A stretch of DNA of 64,000 nt from UMGS1519 sp050951095 (GCA_050951095.1 JBMNIQ010000002.1:496001-560000), one strand, 5' to 3'; shown: positions 31,544 through 39,903, numbered from the stretch's first letter. Numbers and translations are program-made. The notes: generated from the sequence alone by a model not told the origin.

Positions 31544-32086
31544 TTACAGCAGGTCCTTGATGGCCTTTTCCACGTCCGCCATATCGGCGGTGGGCTCGAA
31601 GCGCGCGACCAGGTTGCCCTTACGGTCAATCAGGAACTTCGTGAAGTTCCACTTGATATAGGCGCGGTCGCCGAATTGCTCGTTATTCTGCTCGGCGAAT
31701 TTCTCCAGGGCCTGCGCCTGCTCGCCTTCGCCGAATCCCTGGAACGGCATGGCCGTGGCAAGGTCGACGAACAGCCGGTCGGCGGTTTCTCCGTTCACAT
31801 CGACTTTCTTGAACTGCGGGAACTCCGTGCCGAATTTCAGCTGGCAGAATTCGTGGATCTCCTCGTCCGTTCCGGGGGCCTGGTTCGCGAACTGGTTGCA
31901 GGGGAAGTCCAGAATCACGAAGCCCTGGTCCTTATACGTGGCGTACAGCCGCTCCAGGTCCTCGTACTGCGGAGTGAAGCCGCAGCCGGTTGCGGTGTTC
32001 ACGATAAGGCATACCTTGCCTTCGTAGTCGGTCAGTACTTGCGGGTTGCCATCCTTCTTCAGGACAGCGTAATGGAAAAAGCTCAT
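31544..32086 (-). CDS. gpx: Glutathione-peroxidase-family thiol peroxidase
   Basis: Reduces hydrogen peroxide and lipid peroxides, in bacteria without glutathione usually with thioredoxin. The 180-residue protein has the peroxidatic Cys35 in NTATGCGFTPQY, the second motif LDFPCNQFANQAPG with the catalytic Gln and a probable resolving Cys, and KWNFTKFLID with the Trp/Asn of the tetrad. Start ATG with GAAAGGA upstream. Monocistronic; it fits the other oxidative-stress genes in the window. Confidence 0.95.
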   Translation of the reverse strand: MSFFHYAVLKKDGNPQVLTDYEGKVCLIVNTATGCGFTPQYEDLERLYATYKDQGFVILDFPCNQFANQAPGTDEEIHEFCQLKFGTEFPQFKKVDVNGETADRLFVDLATAMPFQGFGEGEQAQALEKFAEQNNEQFGDRAYIKWNFTKFLIDRKGNLVARFEPTADMADVEKAIKDLL

Positions 32087-32257
32087 ATCAGTCCTTTCGT
32101 TTGACGGTGTGCGACTGAATTATAGGAGGATAACGGGGAGCGTGCGGGGCATGCGGGAGCAGGCGGTCGATTGCCCTTGCGAAGCGCCGCATTGCGCTTG
32201 CCCGACGCGGCTGCCTATCAGGCATTCGTGCCCAATGTGAACGAATTGTGGCGTTAC
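32087..32257. other. Spacer between gpx and the T-box promoter
   Basis: A short divergent spacer holding the gpx leader on the minus strand. Beyond the plus-strand promoter annotated next to it, I see no other element. Confidence 0.4.
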
Positions 32258-32285
32258 TTGCATCTAACATCTGCCGCCCTACAAT
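32258..32285 (+). promoter_or_regulatory. Promoter of the T-box leader
   Basis: TTGCAT (32258-32263), a 16-base spacer and TACAAT (32280-32285) form a good sigma-70-type promoter. Transcription would start near 32292, so the whole T-box lies in the leader. Confidence 0.65.
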
Positions 32286-32291
32286 GACCTC

Positions 32292-32566
32292 ACAACCGAA
32301 TAGGAAATTCATTGACGAGAACATAACCGCCGCGAAACCGCAGCACAGCGAGCTGGGTTTGATGGAAGCCAGCCTGAAGGACGCGGATGGTCATCCTCTC
32401 CGAGAATCGGGCTGAAATAACAGTAGGCTTTGCCGGGATTCCCCGTTAGGAAAAGCGCATGATGGTGCGTAGAGCGTCATGCGGCGCAAGCCGTATGGAA
32501 TGTGGGTGGTACCGCGGATCAACGATTCGTCCCTCGTAGCCTTGGTCGGGCTGCGGGGGATTTTTT
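32292..32566 (+). promoter_or_regulatory. T-box riboswitch with transcription terminator
   Basis: The T-box sequence TGGGTGGTACCGCGG (32503-32517) matches the tRNA acceptor-binding bulge. Upstream, AGCGAGCTGGG and GGAAGCCAGC form the middle of stem I. Downstream, TCCCTCGTAGCC pairs with GGGCTGCGGGGGA and is followed by six T (32530-32566), a competing terminator. Uncharged tRNA would thus switch on the BASS transporter. The specifier codon lies near CTCCGAGAATCGGGC; ATC (Ile) and TCG (Ser) are both possible, and I cannot decide between them. Confidence 0.85.
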
Positions 32567-32593
32567 ATTGCGCGCTGAGGAAAGAAGGAAAGA

Positions 32594-33688
32594 ATGAAAG
32601 CGTTGCAAAAACTGAGCCAGGTGCTATCCGGCAAATCGGCGTTCTTCGTTATCGCCGTGGCGGTGCTGACGCTTATCTGGCCGACCATGATGGCGTGGGT
32701 GAACACGAAGCTGTTCACGGATCCTCTGGGAAACGGATTCACGTGGCAGTCGCTGATCATCGGCTTCATCATGTTCTGCATGGGGCTGACGCTGACCCGG
32801 AAGGACTTCAAGATCCTGGCCGAGCATCCGTTCGACATCTGCATGGGTGCCATTGCCCAGTACCTGATCATGCCCTTTTCGGCGCTGTTCATCTGCCATC
32901 TGCTGAATCTGCCCGATGCGCTGGCGCTGGGCCTGATCCTGGTGGGCTGCTGCCCCGGCGGCGTGTCCTCGAACATCATGAGCTACCTGTGTCATGGCGA
33001 TGTGGCGTATTCCGTGGGCCTGAGCACGGTGTCCACGCTGCTGGCTCCGCTGATGACGCCGTTCCTGGTGATGCAGATGGCGAACGGCATCAACATCGCG
33101 CTTGCCCCGCTGCCCATGTTCCTGTCCATTTGCGAGACCGTCATCCTTCCCGTAATCGTGGGCTTCCTGCTGAATTGGAAGCTGGAATCGAACGCCACGT
33201 ATCGCCAGATTGCGCAGTGCATGCCCGGCGTGGCCGTCCTTGGTCTGGCGTGCGTCGTCGGCGGCGTCACGTCTTCGCAGGGCTCGCTGTTCTTCACGTC
33301 CGGCCTGGTCATCTTCGCGGCCGTGTTCATGCACAATGCCATCGGCTACGCGCTGGGCTATGCGGCCGGCAAGCTGACGCACATGAATGTGCCGAAGAAG
33401 CGCACGCTTGCCCTGGAAGTGGGCATGCAGAACGCCGGCCTGGCCACGAACCTGGCCACCACCACCGCCCAGTTCGCCGCCATGCCGCAGGCCGCCATCA
33501 TCTGCGCCGTGTCGTGCGTGTGGCATTCCATCAGCGGCACCATCCTGGCGAACGCGTTCGCTGCCTGGGATGACCGCAAGGCCGCGAAAGCCGCTGGCGA
33601 AAGCGCTGCGGCTTCGGGGAAGGCCGGTGCGCCCGGCGTTCCGCAGACCGCTAAGGCCGCCGTTGCTTCGGAGTCCGCTGTCGACTAG
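32594..33688 (+). CDS. BASS-family (bile acid:sodium symporter-like) transporter
   Basis: A 364-residue membrane protein with about ten helices. BASS features are seen in GLTLTRKDFK, ILVGCCPGGVSSNIM (the sodium/substrate crossover region), AYSVGLSTVSTLLAPLMTPF and EVGMQNAGLATNLA. The family moves bile acids, pantothenate, keto acids or other organic anions with sodium. The T-box in its leader implies a substrate tied to amino-acid supply, for example a branched-chain keto acid. The C-terminal 35 residues are Ala/Lys-rich. ATG at 32594 with AAGGAAAG upstream. Monocistronic. Confidence 0.88.
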   Translation: MKALQKLSQVLSGKSAFFVIAVAVLTLIWPTMMAWVNTKLFTDPLGNGFTWQSLIIGFIMFCMGLTLTRKDFKILAEHPFDICMGAIAQYLIMPFSALFICHLLNLPDALALGLILVGCCPGGVSSNIMSYLCHGDVAYSVGLSTVSTLLAPLMTPFLVMQMANGINIALAPLPMFLSICETVILPVIVGFLLNWKLESNATYRQIAQCMPGVAVLGLACVVGGVTSSQGSLFFTSGLVIFAAVFMHNAIGYALGYAAGKLTHMNVPKKRTLALEVGMQNAGLATNLATTTAQFAAMPQAAIICAVSCVWHSISGTILANAFAAWDDRKAAKAAGESAAASGKAGAPGVPQTAKAAVASESAVD

Positions 33689-33892
33689 CCGCAATGCCTG
33701 CGGGCGGCTGGCTTCCGCCGCCCGCTGATCCGCCTGAAGGCCGCTTCGCCTTTCGGGTTGCGCTCCCGCGTTCGGATGCGGGCTGCATATGTTCGGTTGC
33801 GGACCGAATCTTTTTGCAATCGTTCATTTATCTCATCGGGAAAGCTCCTTCCCTTGTGCTTGCTCCGCTCCTAGTAAAAAATGTTAGCGATG

Positions 33893-33921
33893 TCTATATA
33901 TGTTAGAAACATATATATAGA
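33893..33921. promoter_or_regulatory. AT-rich inverted repeat before the AraC-type gene
   Basis: TCTATATATGTT and AACATATATATAGA are near-complementary arms around a three- to four-base centre in a strongly AT-rich pocket, 43 bases before the regulator start. It probably overlaps the promoter and may be the regulator's own binding site. Confidence 0.45.
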
Positions 33922-33963
33922 TTACGTAAAACTAAACTTTCGAAGGAAAAGCGAGGTGCAGGA

Positions 33964-34314
33964 GTGGGCCAAGAGCGGCAAGGCGAATTGGCGGCGAAGG
34001 TGGATGCCATCTTGTCGGAGTCTCTTGCCAATCCGCCCAGCTTGGATAACTTGGCGCGGCAGATGTTCGTAAGCCGCACGAAGCTGTGCTGCGATTATCG
34101 CGACGCTACGGGAAAGAGCGTCGGGGATCGTCTGACGGAATTGCGCATCGAAGAGGCGAAGCGCCTGCTGGTGGAGACGGACGACGTCATCGGCGAGATC
34201 TCGAACAAGGTAGGCTACCGCTTCCAAAGCAGCTTCGCCACGGCGTTCAAGCGCGAAGTGGGCATAAGCCCGCAGCGCTGGCGTGCGGAGAACGGTCCTC
34301 GGCTCCACGGCTGA
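33964..34314 (+). CDS. Stand-alone AraC-type DNA-binding domain regulator
   Basis: A 116-residue transcription factor consisting only of the double helix-turn-helix of AraC/XylS proteins. The first HTH is PSLDNLARQMFVSRTKL, the second VIGEISNKVGYRFQSSFATAFKREVGISPQRWR. No sensor domain is present. Start is a GTG at 33964 with GAGG seven bases upstream; in-frame sequence upstream has no better start. Being only the DNA-binding part, it may act constitutively or be a remnant of a longer regulator. Target unknown; the BASS transporter upstream or its own promoter are candidates. Confidence 0.8.
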   Translation: MGQERQGELAAKVDAILSESLANPPSLDNLARQMFVSRTKLCCDYRDATGKSVGDRLTELRIEEAKRLLVETDDVIGEISNKVGYRFQSSFATAFKREVGISPQRWRAENGPRLHG

Positions 34315-34479
34315 ATGCGCTGTTGATCGCGGCTGCCTCGGCGCCGTACGGGCGACGGTTAGGCGGCGGCCTCGGCTGCGGCTGCAGCGCGCGGTGCGCG
34401 GCCTATTCCGCCGCATACCCGACCGGCTTCCCGGCAAGGGCTACACTGGTCGTATCGGGGAAACGAAGGAGGTGCGGCC

Positions 34480-35103
34480 ATGCTTGCGCGGGTAGTCTGC
34501 CTGGTCATCGGGTATGCGTGCGGGTGCTTCCTTACGGCCGATGCCGTGATGCGCCGGCGTGTGGGAAAGAGCGCGTTCGCCGTGGGTTCGCATAATCCCG
34601 GCATGGCGAACGTGGGCGCCCAGCTGGGCGCGAAATGGGCGGCCGTCGTGCTGGCGGGCGACATTGCGAAAACCATCCTGGCCGTGGCGCTTGCGGCAGC
34701 GGCGTGCGCTTCTCTTCCGTATGCGGGGGAGATGCTGCAGCCGCTGGTGGGATGCCCCGGGGGCATTGCGTTCCCGCATTCCGGCTGCCTGTCCACGGTC
34801 TATGCCGGCATCGGCGCGGTGCTGGGCCACGACTTTCCCTTCTGGCACGGGTTTGCCGGAGGAAAGGGCGTGACCGCCACGTGCTCTGCCGTCATCCTGT
34901 TCAACCCGGTGCTGGGCGGCCTTGCCTGCCTGGTGGGCCTGGCAGTGGTGGCGGCGTCGCATCGGCTGGGTGTGGCGGCGCTTCTCATTGTCTGCGTGTT
35001 CGCGGTGGAGCTGGCGGTTGTCGCAGCGCCTGCCGAGATCCTGGCTTTTTCAGCGGTATTGGCAGTGCTGGCCGCGGTCACCTGGTATCGCGGCAGGGGA
35101 TGA
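34480..35103 (+). CDS. PlsY-like acyl-phosphate:glycerol-3-phosphate acyltransferase
   Basis: A 207-residue membrane protein with about six helices. The three PlsY motifs appear in variant form: GSHNPGMANVG for GSGNxGATNV, GDIAKT for GDxxKG, and LGHDFPFW followed by GGKGVTA. PlsY makes lysophosphatidate in phospholipid synthesis. The changed residues and the methyltransferase directly downstream suggest a specialised paralogue rather than the housekeeping enzyme. GGAGG lies seven bases before the ATG. Confidence 0.82.
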   Translation: MLARVVCLVIGYACGCFLTADAVMRRRVGKSAFAVGSHNPGMANVGAQLGAKWAAVVLAGDIAKTILAVALAAAACASLPYAGEMLQPLVGCPGGIAFPHSGCLSTVYAGIGAVLGHDFPFWHGFAGGKGVTATCSAVILFNPVLGGLACLVGLAVVAASHRLGVAALLIVCVFAVELAVVAAPAEILAFSAVLAVLAAVTWYRGRG

Positions 35104-35115
35104 AGGAGCGTTTCC

Positions 35116-35946
35116 ATGACGGTTCAACAGGCCGAACTTGACAAGAACAGCGTTGAGCGCACGCTCTGCATACCGTTGTGGTGCCGGGCGCTGGCGATGG
35201 AGAAGCTGCCGCAGATCCTGCCCGACCATGATGCCGTGCGTATCCTGCGGGAGATGGGGGAGACGAAGCCGCCCACGGTCTTCTATCGCATGGAGTGCGC
35301 CTGCCTGGCCGGCGCGATACGCCAGTACGATTTCGCGAAAGAGATCGAATGGTACCTGGAGGAGCACCCCGATGCCGTGGTGGTGGAGATGGGTGCGGGC
35401 CTTTCGTGCCTTCGCCGCCAGATGGGCAATACGCGCAATACCTGGGTGAACCTCGATCTTCCCGATGTCATCGCGTGCCGCGAGAAGTACATCGAAGCGG
35501 GCGCGAACGAGCGGAACATCGCCTGCGACCTCACGGATCACCGCTGGTTCGACGAGATTCCGTTCGATCCGGCGCGCGGTGCCATCTTCATAGCCGGGGG
35601 CGTGTTCCATTATTTCGCATTTCAGGATGTCAAGCGCCTTGTGGTGGACATGGCGGCTCGTTTCCCCAGGGCGACGTTCGTGTTCGATACCGTCAGCAAG
35701 AAGGAGCTGAAGGACGGCAACGGGCACGTGAGCAACACGGATAACGACACGCGGATGACATTCTGCCTTGACGATGCGCCACGGCAGCTGCCCGCCTGGT
35801 CTGACCGCCTGGTGAACACCGTGCAGAAAAGCTACCTGGAGGGGTATCCCGTAGAGGGCGTGCATTACAACCTTGTCACGCGGCTCTACATTCGCTCGAA
35901 GCGCGACAAGCTGTTCATGGTGCATACGGAATTCCGCGCCGACTAG
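35116..35946 (+). CDS. SAM-dependent O-methyltransferase (LCM/PKS-type)
   Basis: A 276-residue cytosolic methyltransferase resembling the leucine carboxyl methyltransferase/polyketide O-methyltransferase group (PF04072-like). The SAM motif is VVVEMGAGLSCLRRQ (about residue 94), followed by WVNLDLPDVI as the acidic strand. FIAGGVFHYF is the post-motif strand. No membrane segment. It starts 12 bases after the PlsY-like gene with AAGGAG upstream, so the two form an operon. Acceptor unknown. Confidence 0.82.
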   Translation: MTVQQAELDKNSVERTLCIPLWCRALAMEKLPQILPDHDAVRILREMGETKPPTVFYRMECACLAGAIRQYDFAKEIEWYLEEHPDAVVVEMGAGLSCLRRQMGNTRNTWVNLDLPDVIACREKYIEAGANERNIACDLTDHRWFDEIPFDPARGAIFIAGGVFHYFAFQDVKRLVVDMAARFPRATFVFDTVSKKELKDGNGHVSNTDNDTRMTFCLDDAPRQLPAWSDRLVNTVQKSYLEGYPVEGVHYNLVTRLYIRSKRDKLFMVHTEFRAD

Positions 35947-36196
35947 CAGCGGGCCTATCGCTGCGGATGTGCGCGCTTGCGATTCGCTGCGGCCCGTCGT
36001 TCCGACGAATCCCCTTTGCCGTCCGCGTAAAGTAACGAAGTTTTCCATTTCCTTACAAACCACATCTGGGGCGTAACTTGCCGTAAAATCGGTCATTGTA
36101 AAGATGAGTACGTATGGTGCGGGACGGTCTGCCCGATGCCGTTCGACGGGTGCCTTTCACCTGCCGCATGCATGGCAGACTGCAAAGGGGGAATGT

Positions 36197-37549
36197 ATGC
36201 GCAGGCACAAGGCTCTAGAGAAGATCATCTTGAATGAAATCAATCGCTTGCGGGAGAGCGACGACCCCTCTCTGGGCACGCTGACGAAGATCGCCGATGC
36301 GGTTGCCTACAAGACGTTCCCGCATCAGATGGATGCCATTCACGAGCATCTGGACAATCCCGATGACAACGTGTACCAGATGATGTACACGTTCGGAGAC
36401 ACAATCGACGAGGATGTCACGAACAAGCTGGTCATCAACTTCCTGCTGTACGCCGGCGTGCTGGGATGGCAGCAGCAGGCGAAGATGCGCAAGAAGTACC
36501 AGTGCAACATTCCGTGGACCATCCTGCTGGACCCCACCAGCGCGTGCAACCTGCACTGCAAGGGCTGCTGGGCGGCCGATTACGGCAACCGCCTGAACCT
36601 GAGCTTCGACGATATCGACAGCATCATCCAGCAGGGCAAGGACCTGGGCGTCTACCTGTACATCTATACGGGCGGCGAGCCGCTGGTGCGCAAGAAGGAC
36701 ATCATGGAGCTGTGCCGCAAGCACAACGACTGCGTGTTCCTGTGCTTCACGAACGGCACGCTGATCGACCAGAAGTTCTGCGACGATATGCTGGAAGTGG
36801 GCAACTTCGTGCCGGCCATCAGCCTTGAGGGCAACGAGGAGACCACGGACTTCCGCCGCGGCCAGGGCACGTACCAGAAGGTCATGAAGGCCATGAACCT
36901 GCTGCATGAGAACCACCTGCCGTTCGGCATCTCCGCTTGCTATACCAGCGAGAACGTGGACGCCGTTTCCAGCGATGAGTTCATCGACAAGGTGGTTTCG
37001 CTGGGCGCATCGTTCATCTGGTACTTCCACTACATGCCCGTTGGATCCGATGCGAACATCCAGCTCATGTGCACGCCCGAGCAGCGCGAGAAGATGTACC
37101 ACCGTTCGCGCGAGATCCGCATGACGAAGCCCATCTTCGCCATGGACTTCCAGAACGACGGCCAGTTCGTGCAGGGCTGCATCGCCGGCGGCCGCCGCTA
37201 CCTGCACATCAACGCCGCAGGCGACGTGGACCCGTGCGTGTTCGTGCACTTCAGCGACTCGAACATCCACGACATGCCGCTGCTGGACGCGCTGCGCCGC
37301 CCGCTGTTCATGGCGTATCACGACGGCCAGCCCTTCAACGACAACATGCTGCGCCCCTGCCCCATGTTGGAGAATCCCGAGATCCTGCCGCGCATGGTGA
37401 AGGAGACGGGAGCTCATTCGTCGAACCTCGAAGGCGAGGAGACGGCGGAGATGCTGAGCGACCGCTGCAAGGAATACGCGAAGAACTGGGTGCCCACCGC
37501 CGAGAAGCTGTGGGCGGAAGACCATAAGATGGGCAAGTTCTACCACTGA
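36197..37549 (+). CDS. Radical SAM protein with SPASM-like C-terminal cysteines
   Basis: A 450-residue radical SAM enzyme. The CNLHCKGC motif (CxxxCxxC, about residue 116) binds the 4Fe-4S cluster; YTGGEPL is the SAM-binding GGEP motif. Additional cysteines in QGCIAGG, VDPCVFVH and RPCPML resemble a SPASM auxiliary-cluster region. The first 100 residues form an extra helical domain with NKLVINFLLYAG. The reaction is unknown; related proteins modify peptides or other substrates, but no precursor peptide is visible next to it. ATG at 36197 with AAAGGGGGA upstream; the longer frame from 36104 is rejected. Ends at a strong terminator. Confidence 0.88.
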   Translation: MRRHKALEKIILNEINRLRESDDPSLGTLTKIADAVAYKTFPHQMDAIHEHLDNPDDNVYQMMYTFGDTIDEDVTNKLVINFLLYAGVLGWQQQAKMRKKYQCNIPWTILLDPTSACNLHCKGCWAADYGNRLNLSFDDIDSIIQQGKDLGVYLYIYTGGEPLVRKKDIMELCRKHNDCVFLCFTNGTLIDQKFCDDMLEVGNFVPAISLEGNEETTDFRRGQGTYQKVMKAMNLLHENHLPFGISACYTSENVDAVSSDEFIDKVVSLGASFIWYFHYMPVGSDANIQLMCTPEQREKMYHRSREIRMTKPIFAMDFQNDGQFVQGCIAGGRRYLHINAAGDVDPCVFVHFSDSNIHDMPLLDALRRPLFMAYHDGQPFNDNMLRPCPMLENPEILPRMVKETGAHSSNLEGEETAEMLSDRCKEYAKNWVPTAEKLWAEDHKMGKFYH

Positions 37550-37582
37550 TTCCGCTGATATCAGGATAGGGCAGTACCCTCC

Positions 37583-37625
37583 TGGCCCGCCGTCCCGATG
37601 ACTTGGGACGGCGGGCCATTTGTTT
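37583..37625. terminator. Bidirectional terminator between convergent genes
   Basis: TGGCCCGCCGTCCC (37583-37596) and GGGACGGCGGGCCA (37605-37618) pair perfectly over 14 bp with an eight-base loop, followed by TTTGTTT. It ends the radical SAM gene, and its edge touches the stop of the convergent B3/B4 gene. Confidence 0.88.
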
Positions 37626-38304
37626 ACGAGAGCACGGCGGGCGTCACGACGCCGCCCACGCCGCCGCACAGGCGCGTGGTGGTATCCACGATGCGCTGCG
37701 CTGTCTGTCGCAGCAGCACGGCAGGCGTGGCCTGGTTGCCCTGCACGATATAGAACACGTTGTGCGTCTGTTCGCTTACCGCCGTCTTATTCACCTGACG
37801 TACCTCCAGGCGGCAGAGCACCTCGTTCGAGGCATCGCAGTAGCAGTATTCATGCGGGGCCACGGGAACGGGATCCGTCTGTCCCAGCGGCACGTAGCGT
37901 TCCGTGCCGTTCGAGAAGCGCAGGATAACGTTGCCGTCCACGCAGTCCATGTCGTGGGCGCCCAATGCCAGCTTCGTATCCAGCGAGATGATGTTGTAGA
38001 TATCCACTACCTGGTTGATGAAGGGCAGGTCGTCGTTCTTCTCCAGCTGCTTGATGAGGTTGATGCTGGCGGGCACGTTCTTGCGACGTTTCACGCCTGT
38101 CTTGTCGTGCAGCAGATGGTAGCCCTCCAGGATGGGATCGGCATGGACGTCGAAGTCCTGATAGCGTTCCCGCAGCTTTGCCAGCATCTGCTTGCGCTCA
38201 TCGCGCCAGAGAGGGCTCTCGACGGTGTTGTCCAGCCCCTCTACCACGGCTAATCGTATTTTCACGCCGGCATCCAGCACGGCTTTCTCAACGAAGAATT
38301 CCAT
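37624..38304 (-). CDS. Stand-alone B3/B4 tRNA-synthetase-like domain protein
   Basis: A 226-residue soluble protein resembling the B3/B4 editing domain of phenylalanyl-tRNA synthetase beta chain. Characteristic parts are PASINLIKQLEKNDDLPFINQVVDIYN (split here by eye as PASINLI and DLPFINQVVDIYN), SLDTKLALGAHD and a C-terminal GNQATPAVLL. Solo B3/B4 proteins are thought to bind tRNA or clear mischarged tRNA in trans; the exact substrate is not evident. GAGGAAG lies five bases before the ATG. Confidence 0.82.
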   Translation of the reverse strand: MEFFVEKAVLDAGVKIRLAVVEGLDNTVESPLWRDERKQMLAKLRERYQDFDVHADPILEGYHLLHDKTGVKRRKNVPASINLIKQLEKNDDLPFINQVVDIYNIISLDTKLALGAHDMDCVDGNVILRFSNGTERYVPLGQTDPVPVAPHEYCYCDASNEVLCRLEVRQVNKTAVSEQTHNVFYIVQGNQATPAVLLRQTAQRIVDTTTRLCGGVGGVVTPAVLS

Positions 38305-38567
38305 ATCGGCTTCCTCTCACGCGTGCATCGTTTCTTTCGATTCCTACTGTACGCGGCTGGGCGATTCGGTGGCTGATGGTAAAGCCGATGTCCCGTAATC
38401 TGCATAGTTCGCAACATGGCGGCAAGGCGGAAGAGACGGATGGCGGGGAGTCGCCTGGGGTGTCAATCCAGAAGCGGTGGGCAGCTGCAGCCGTGGACAC
38501 CGTTCCGCGGACGGCGCTCTGGTAGCGTTCGGGCTGCGGGCTGGCGTCGGACGGCAGGGCCGCCTGC

Positions 38568-38578
38568 GGGGGGGGGGG
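38568..38578. repeat. G11 homopolymer
   Basis: Eleven consecutive G, 13 bases before the palindromic element. It is outside any supported gene, so length changes would have no coding effect. Confidence 0.8.
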
Positions 38579-38590
38579 TGCCCGTCTCCG

Positions 38591-38812
38591 CCAACAGAAT
38601 CATGATTTTTGGATGTCAATGGAACTTGGGAATGGTTTTGTGCCAGTTAACATTTTCACGTGCTTAGAGAAAGGGCTTTCTCAAGCCAAAAACTGGCAAT
38701 AATCCTTACATAAATAAAGAAATTGATGCAAATATGGCGACACCCATATTTGTTAGCGAGCAATAAACGATTCCCAAGTAGGATTTTCGTCCAATATTTC
38801 GATTTCTGTTGG
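38591..38812. repeat. Long palindromic intergenic element, copy B
   Basis: A 222-bp copy of the element at 13388-13600. The left end (CCAACAGAATC, TTTTTGGA, CTTGGGAATGGTTTTG) mirrors the right end (TGTTAGCGAGCAATAAACGATTCCCAA, read here in parts, TCGTCCAA, GATTTCTGTTGG). The centre shares the order CTGGCAA, CTTACAT and CATATTTGTTAGC with copy A. The copies differ at many positions, so they are not recent duplicates. Confidence 0.75.
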
Positions 38813-38944
38813 AGGCGGCAGCCCGAAAGCGGCGACTTGGGGACGGCAAGCCCGAAAGCGGCAGCGCGAAAGCGGCGACTTGGGGGGCGGCGCGAAAATG
38901 GCAGCGCGAAAGCGGCGGCATTTCGGGGCTCGGCCGCGGCTCCG

Positions 38945-38982
38945 CCGCTGGGCCGCTGGCCACCGCGCCAGCGGCCCAGCGG
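38945..38982. terminator. 15-bp perfect hairpin after the HD-like gene
   Basis: CCGCTGGGCCGCTGG (38945-38959) and CCAGCGGCCCAGCGG (38968-38982) pair perfectly with an eight-base loop, six bases past the minus-strand stop. It lacks a T run, so it may act as an mRNA-stabilising hairpin or a Rho-independent terminator of weak type. Confidence 0.5.
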
Positions 38983-38988
38983 TGCCAG

Positions 38989-39903
38989 CTAGCGGTCGCG
39001 GGCGCGTTCGCTTTCCGCCAACAGCTCCCGAGCAAGCGGAAGCGCATCGTGGGCGTATTGGAAGCGCAGAAAGCGTGGGTCCAGGCCGTTCGATCCCAAG
39101 CGGATGCGGTCCAGGCCGTCGGCATCCTTGAAGATGCGGTAGATGGTGGCGGCATCTGCATCGGCGTCAGCCGGCAACGCGGCTTTCAGGCCGTCCGGCA
39201 GCAGCAGCTCCGCGCCCTGCATGCCCTGGAAGGCGTCGGACGTCTTTCCCAGCGGCGCGCGCTTGAGACGGCTGGACGACGAGGTGGGAAGCTCGTCGCG
39301 GTCCTCGGCTGCGGAGATAACGCGCAGGCCATCGGCGTCGTCCCGGTCGTGCCATTGCATGGCAAGGTAGGCGCGCGGATCGAAACGCAACGGGCCTGCG
39401 CCGCCGTCCTTTGCCGCTTGGGCGCAGCATGCCGCATAGTAGTTCGCCGCGCGGTCGCCATGGCCGGTGTCCAGATACGGGTTCTTGCGGCGGGAATCGT
39501 GGAACACTGCGGCGGCCGCCAGCGCATCCAGGTCCGCATCGGAAAGCCCGGCGGCATCGCCCATGGTCAGTGCCAGCATCAGCACGCGCGCCCAGTGCGG
39601 GCGGAAATGGATGGCGCCGCCCGTGGTCCAAGGGTTCAGACGGGTGTCGATGAACCCCAGCCACTTCAGGAAGCGGGTGCGCACGCGCTCGTTCGGCGCC
39701 AGCGCGGCAAGCTGGTCCAGCGGGTCGTCGGCCAGGCGCTCGGCAGCAAGGTCGCGCTCGATGATCTCGGCGAAGTTCGGGTCGGACATGGCCTTATCCC
39801 AGGATTCGCAGAACGAATGGAACTCGTCGTCCAGGAAGTGTGGGGCAACCTGCCCGTTGCGGTCGTAGAGCTTTCGCACGCGATAGCGCGGAGTCTTGTC
39901 CAT
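38989..39903 (-). CDS. Uncharacterised HD-superfamily-like protein
   Basis: A 304-residue soluble protein. RPHWARVLMLAL, AAAVFHDSRRKNPYLDTGHGDRA (seen as VFHDSRRKN and DTGHGDRA) and MQWHDRDD resemble the metal-binding His and His-Asp positions of HD hydrolases found in cytosolic proteins with similar DTxHG motifs. The Asp-Asp-Ala-rich C-terminal third is not recognised. Substrate unknown. GGGAGG lies upstream of the ATG, and the gene is followed by a long hairpin. It is preceded on the same strand by the cupin gene with a 38-base gap. Confidence 0.65.
   Translation of the reverse strand: MDKTPRYRVRKLYDRNGQVAPHFLDDEFHSFCESWDKAMSDPNFAEIIERDLAAERLADDPLDQLAALAPNERVRTRFLKWLGFIDTRLNPWTTGGAIHFRPHWARVLMLALTMGDAAGLSDADLDALAAAAVFHDSRRKNPYLDTGHGDRAANYYAACCAQAAKDGGAGPLRFDPRAYLAMQWHDRDDADGLRVISAAEDRDELPTSSSSRLKRAPLGKTSDAFQGMQGAELLLPDGLKAALPADADADAATIYRIFKDADGLDRIRLGSNGLDPRFLRFQYAHDALPLARELLAESERARDR

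Larger units (their letters stand above)
38305..38988. other. Repeat-rich intergenic interval
   Basis: No gene is supported over 680 bases. It contains a G11 run (38568-38578), the second copy of the long palindromic element (38591-38812), a block with four to five copies of CGAAAGCGGC-like decamers (about 38823-38920) and a 15-bp perfect hairpin (38945-38982) just after the HD-like gene. Confidence 0.7.

Noticed and set aside
38568..38578. G11 tract as a second phase-variation switch
   Set aside because: It lies between genes and not inside a supported ORF or between -35 and -10 of a visible promoter.
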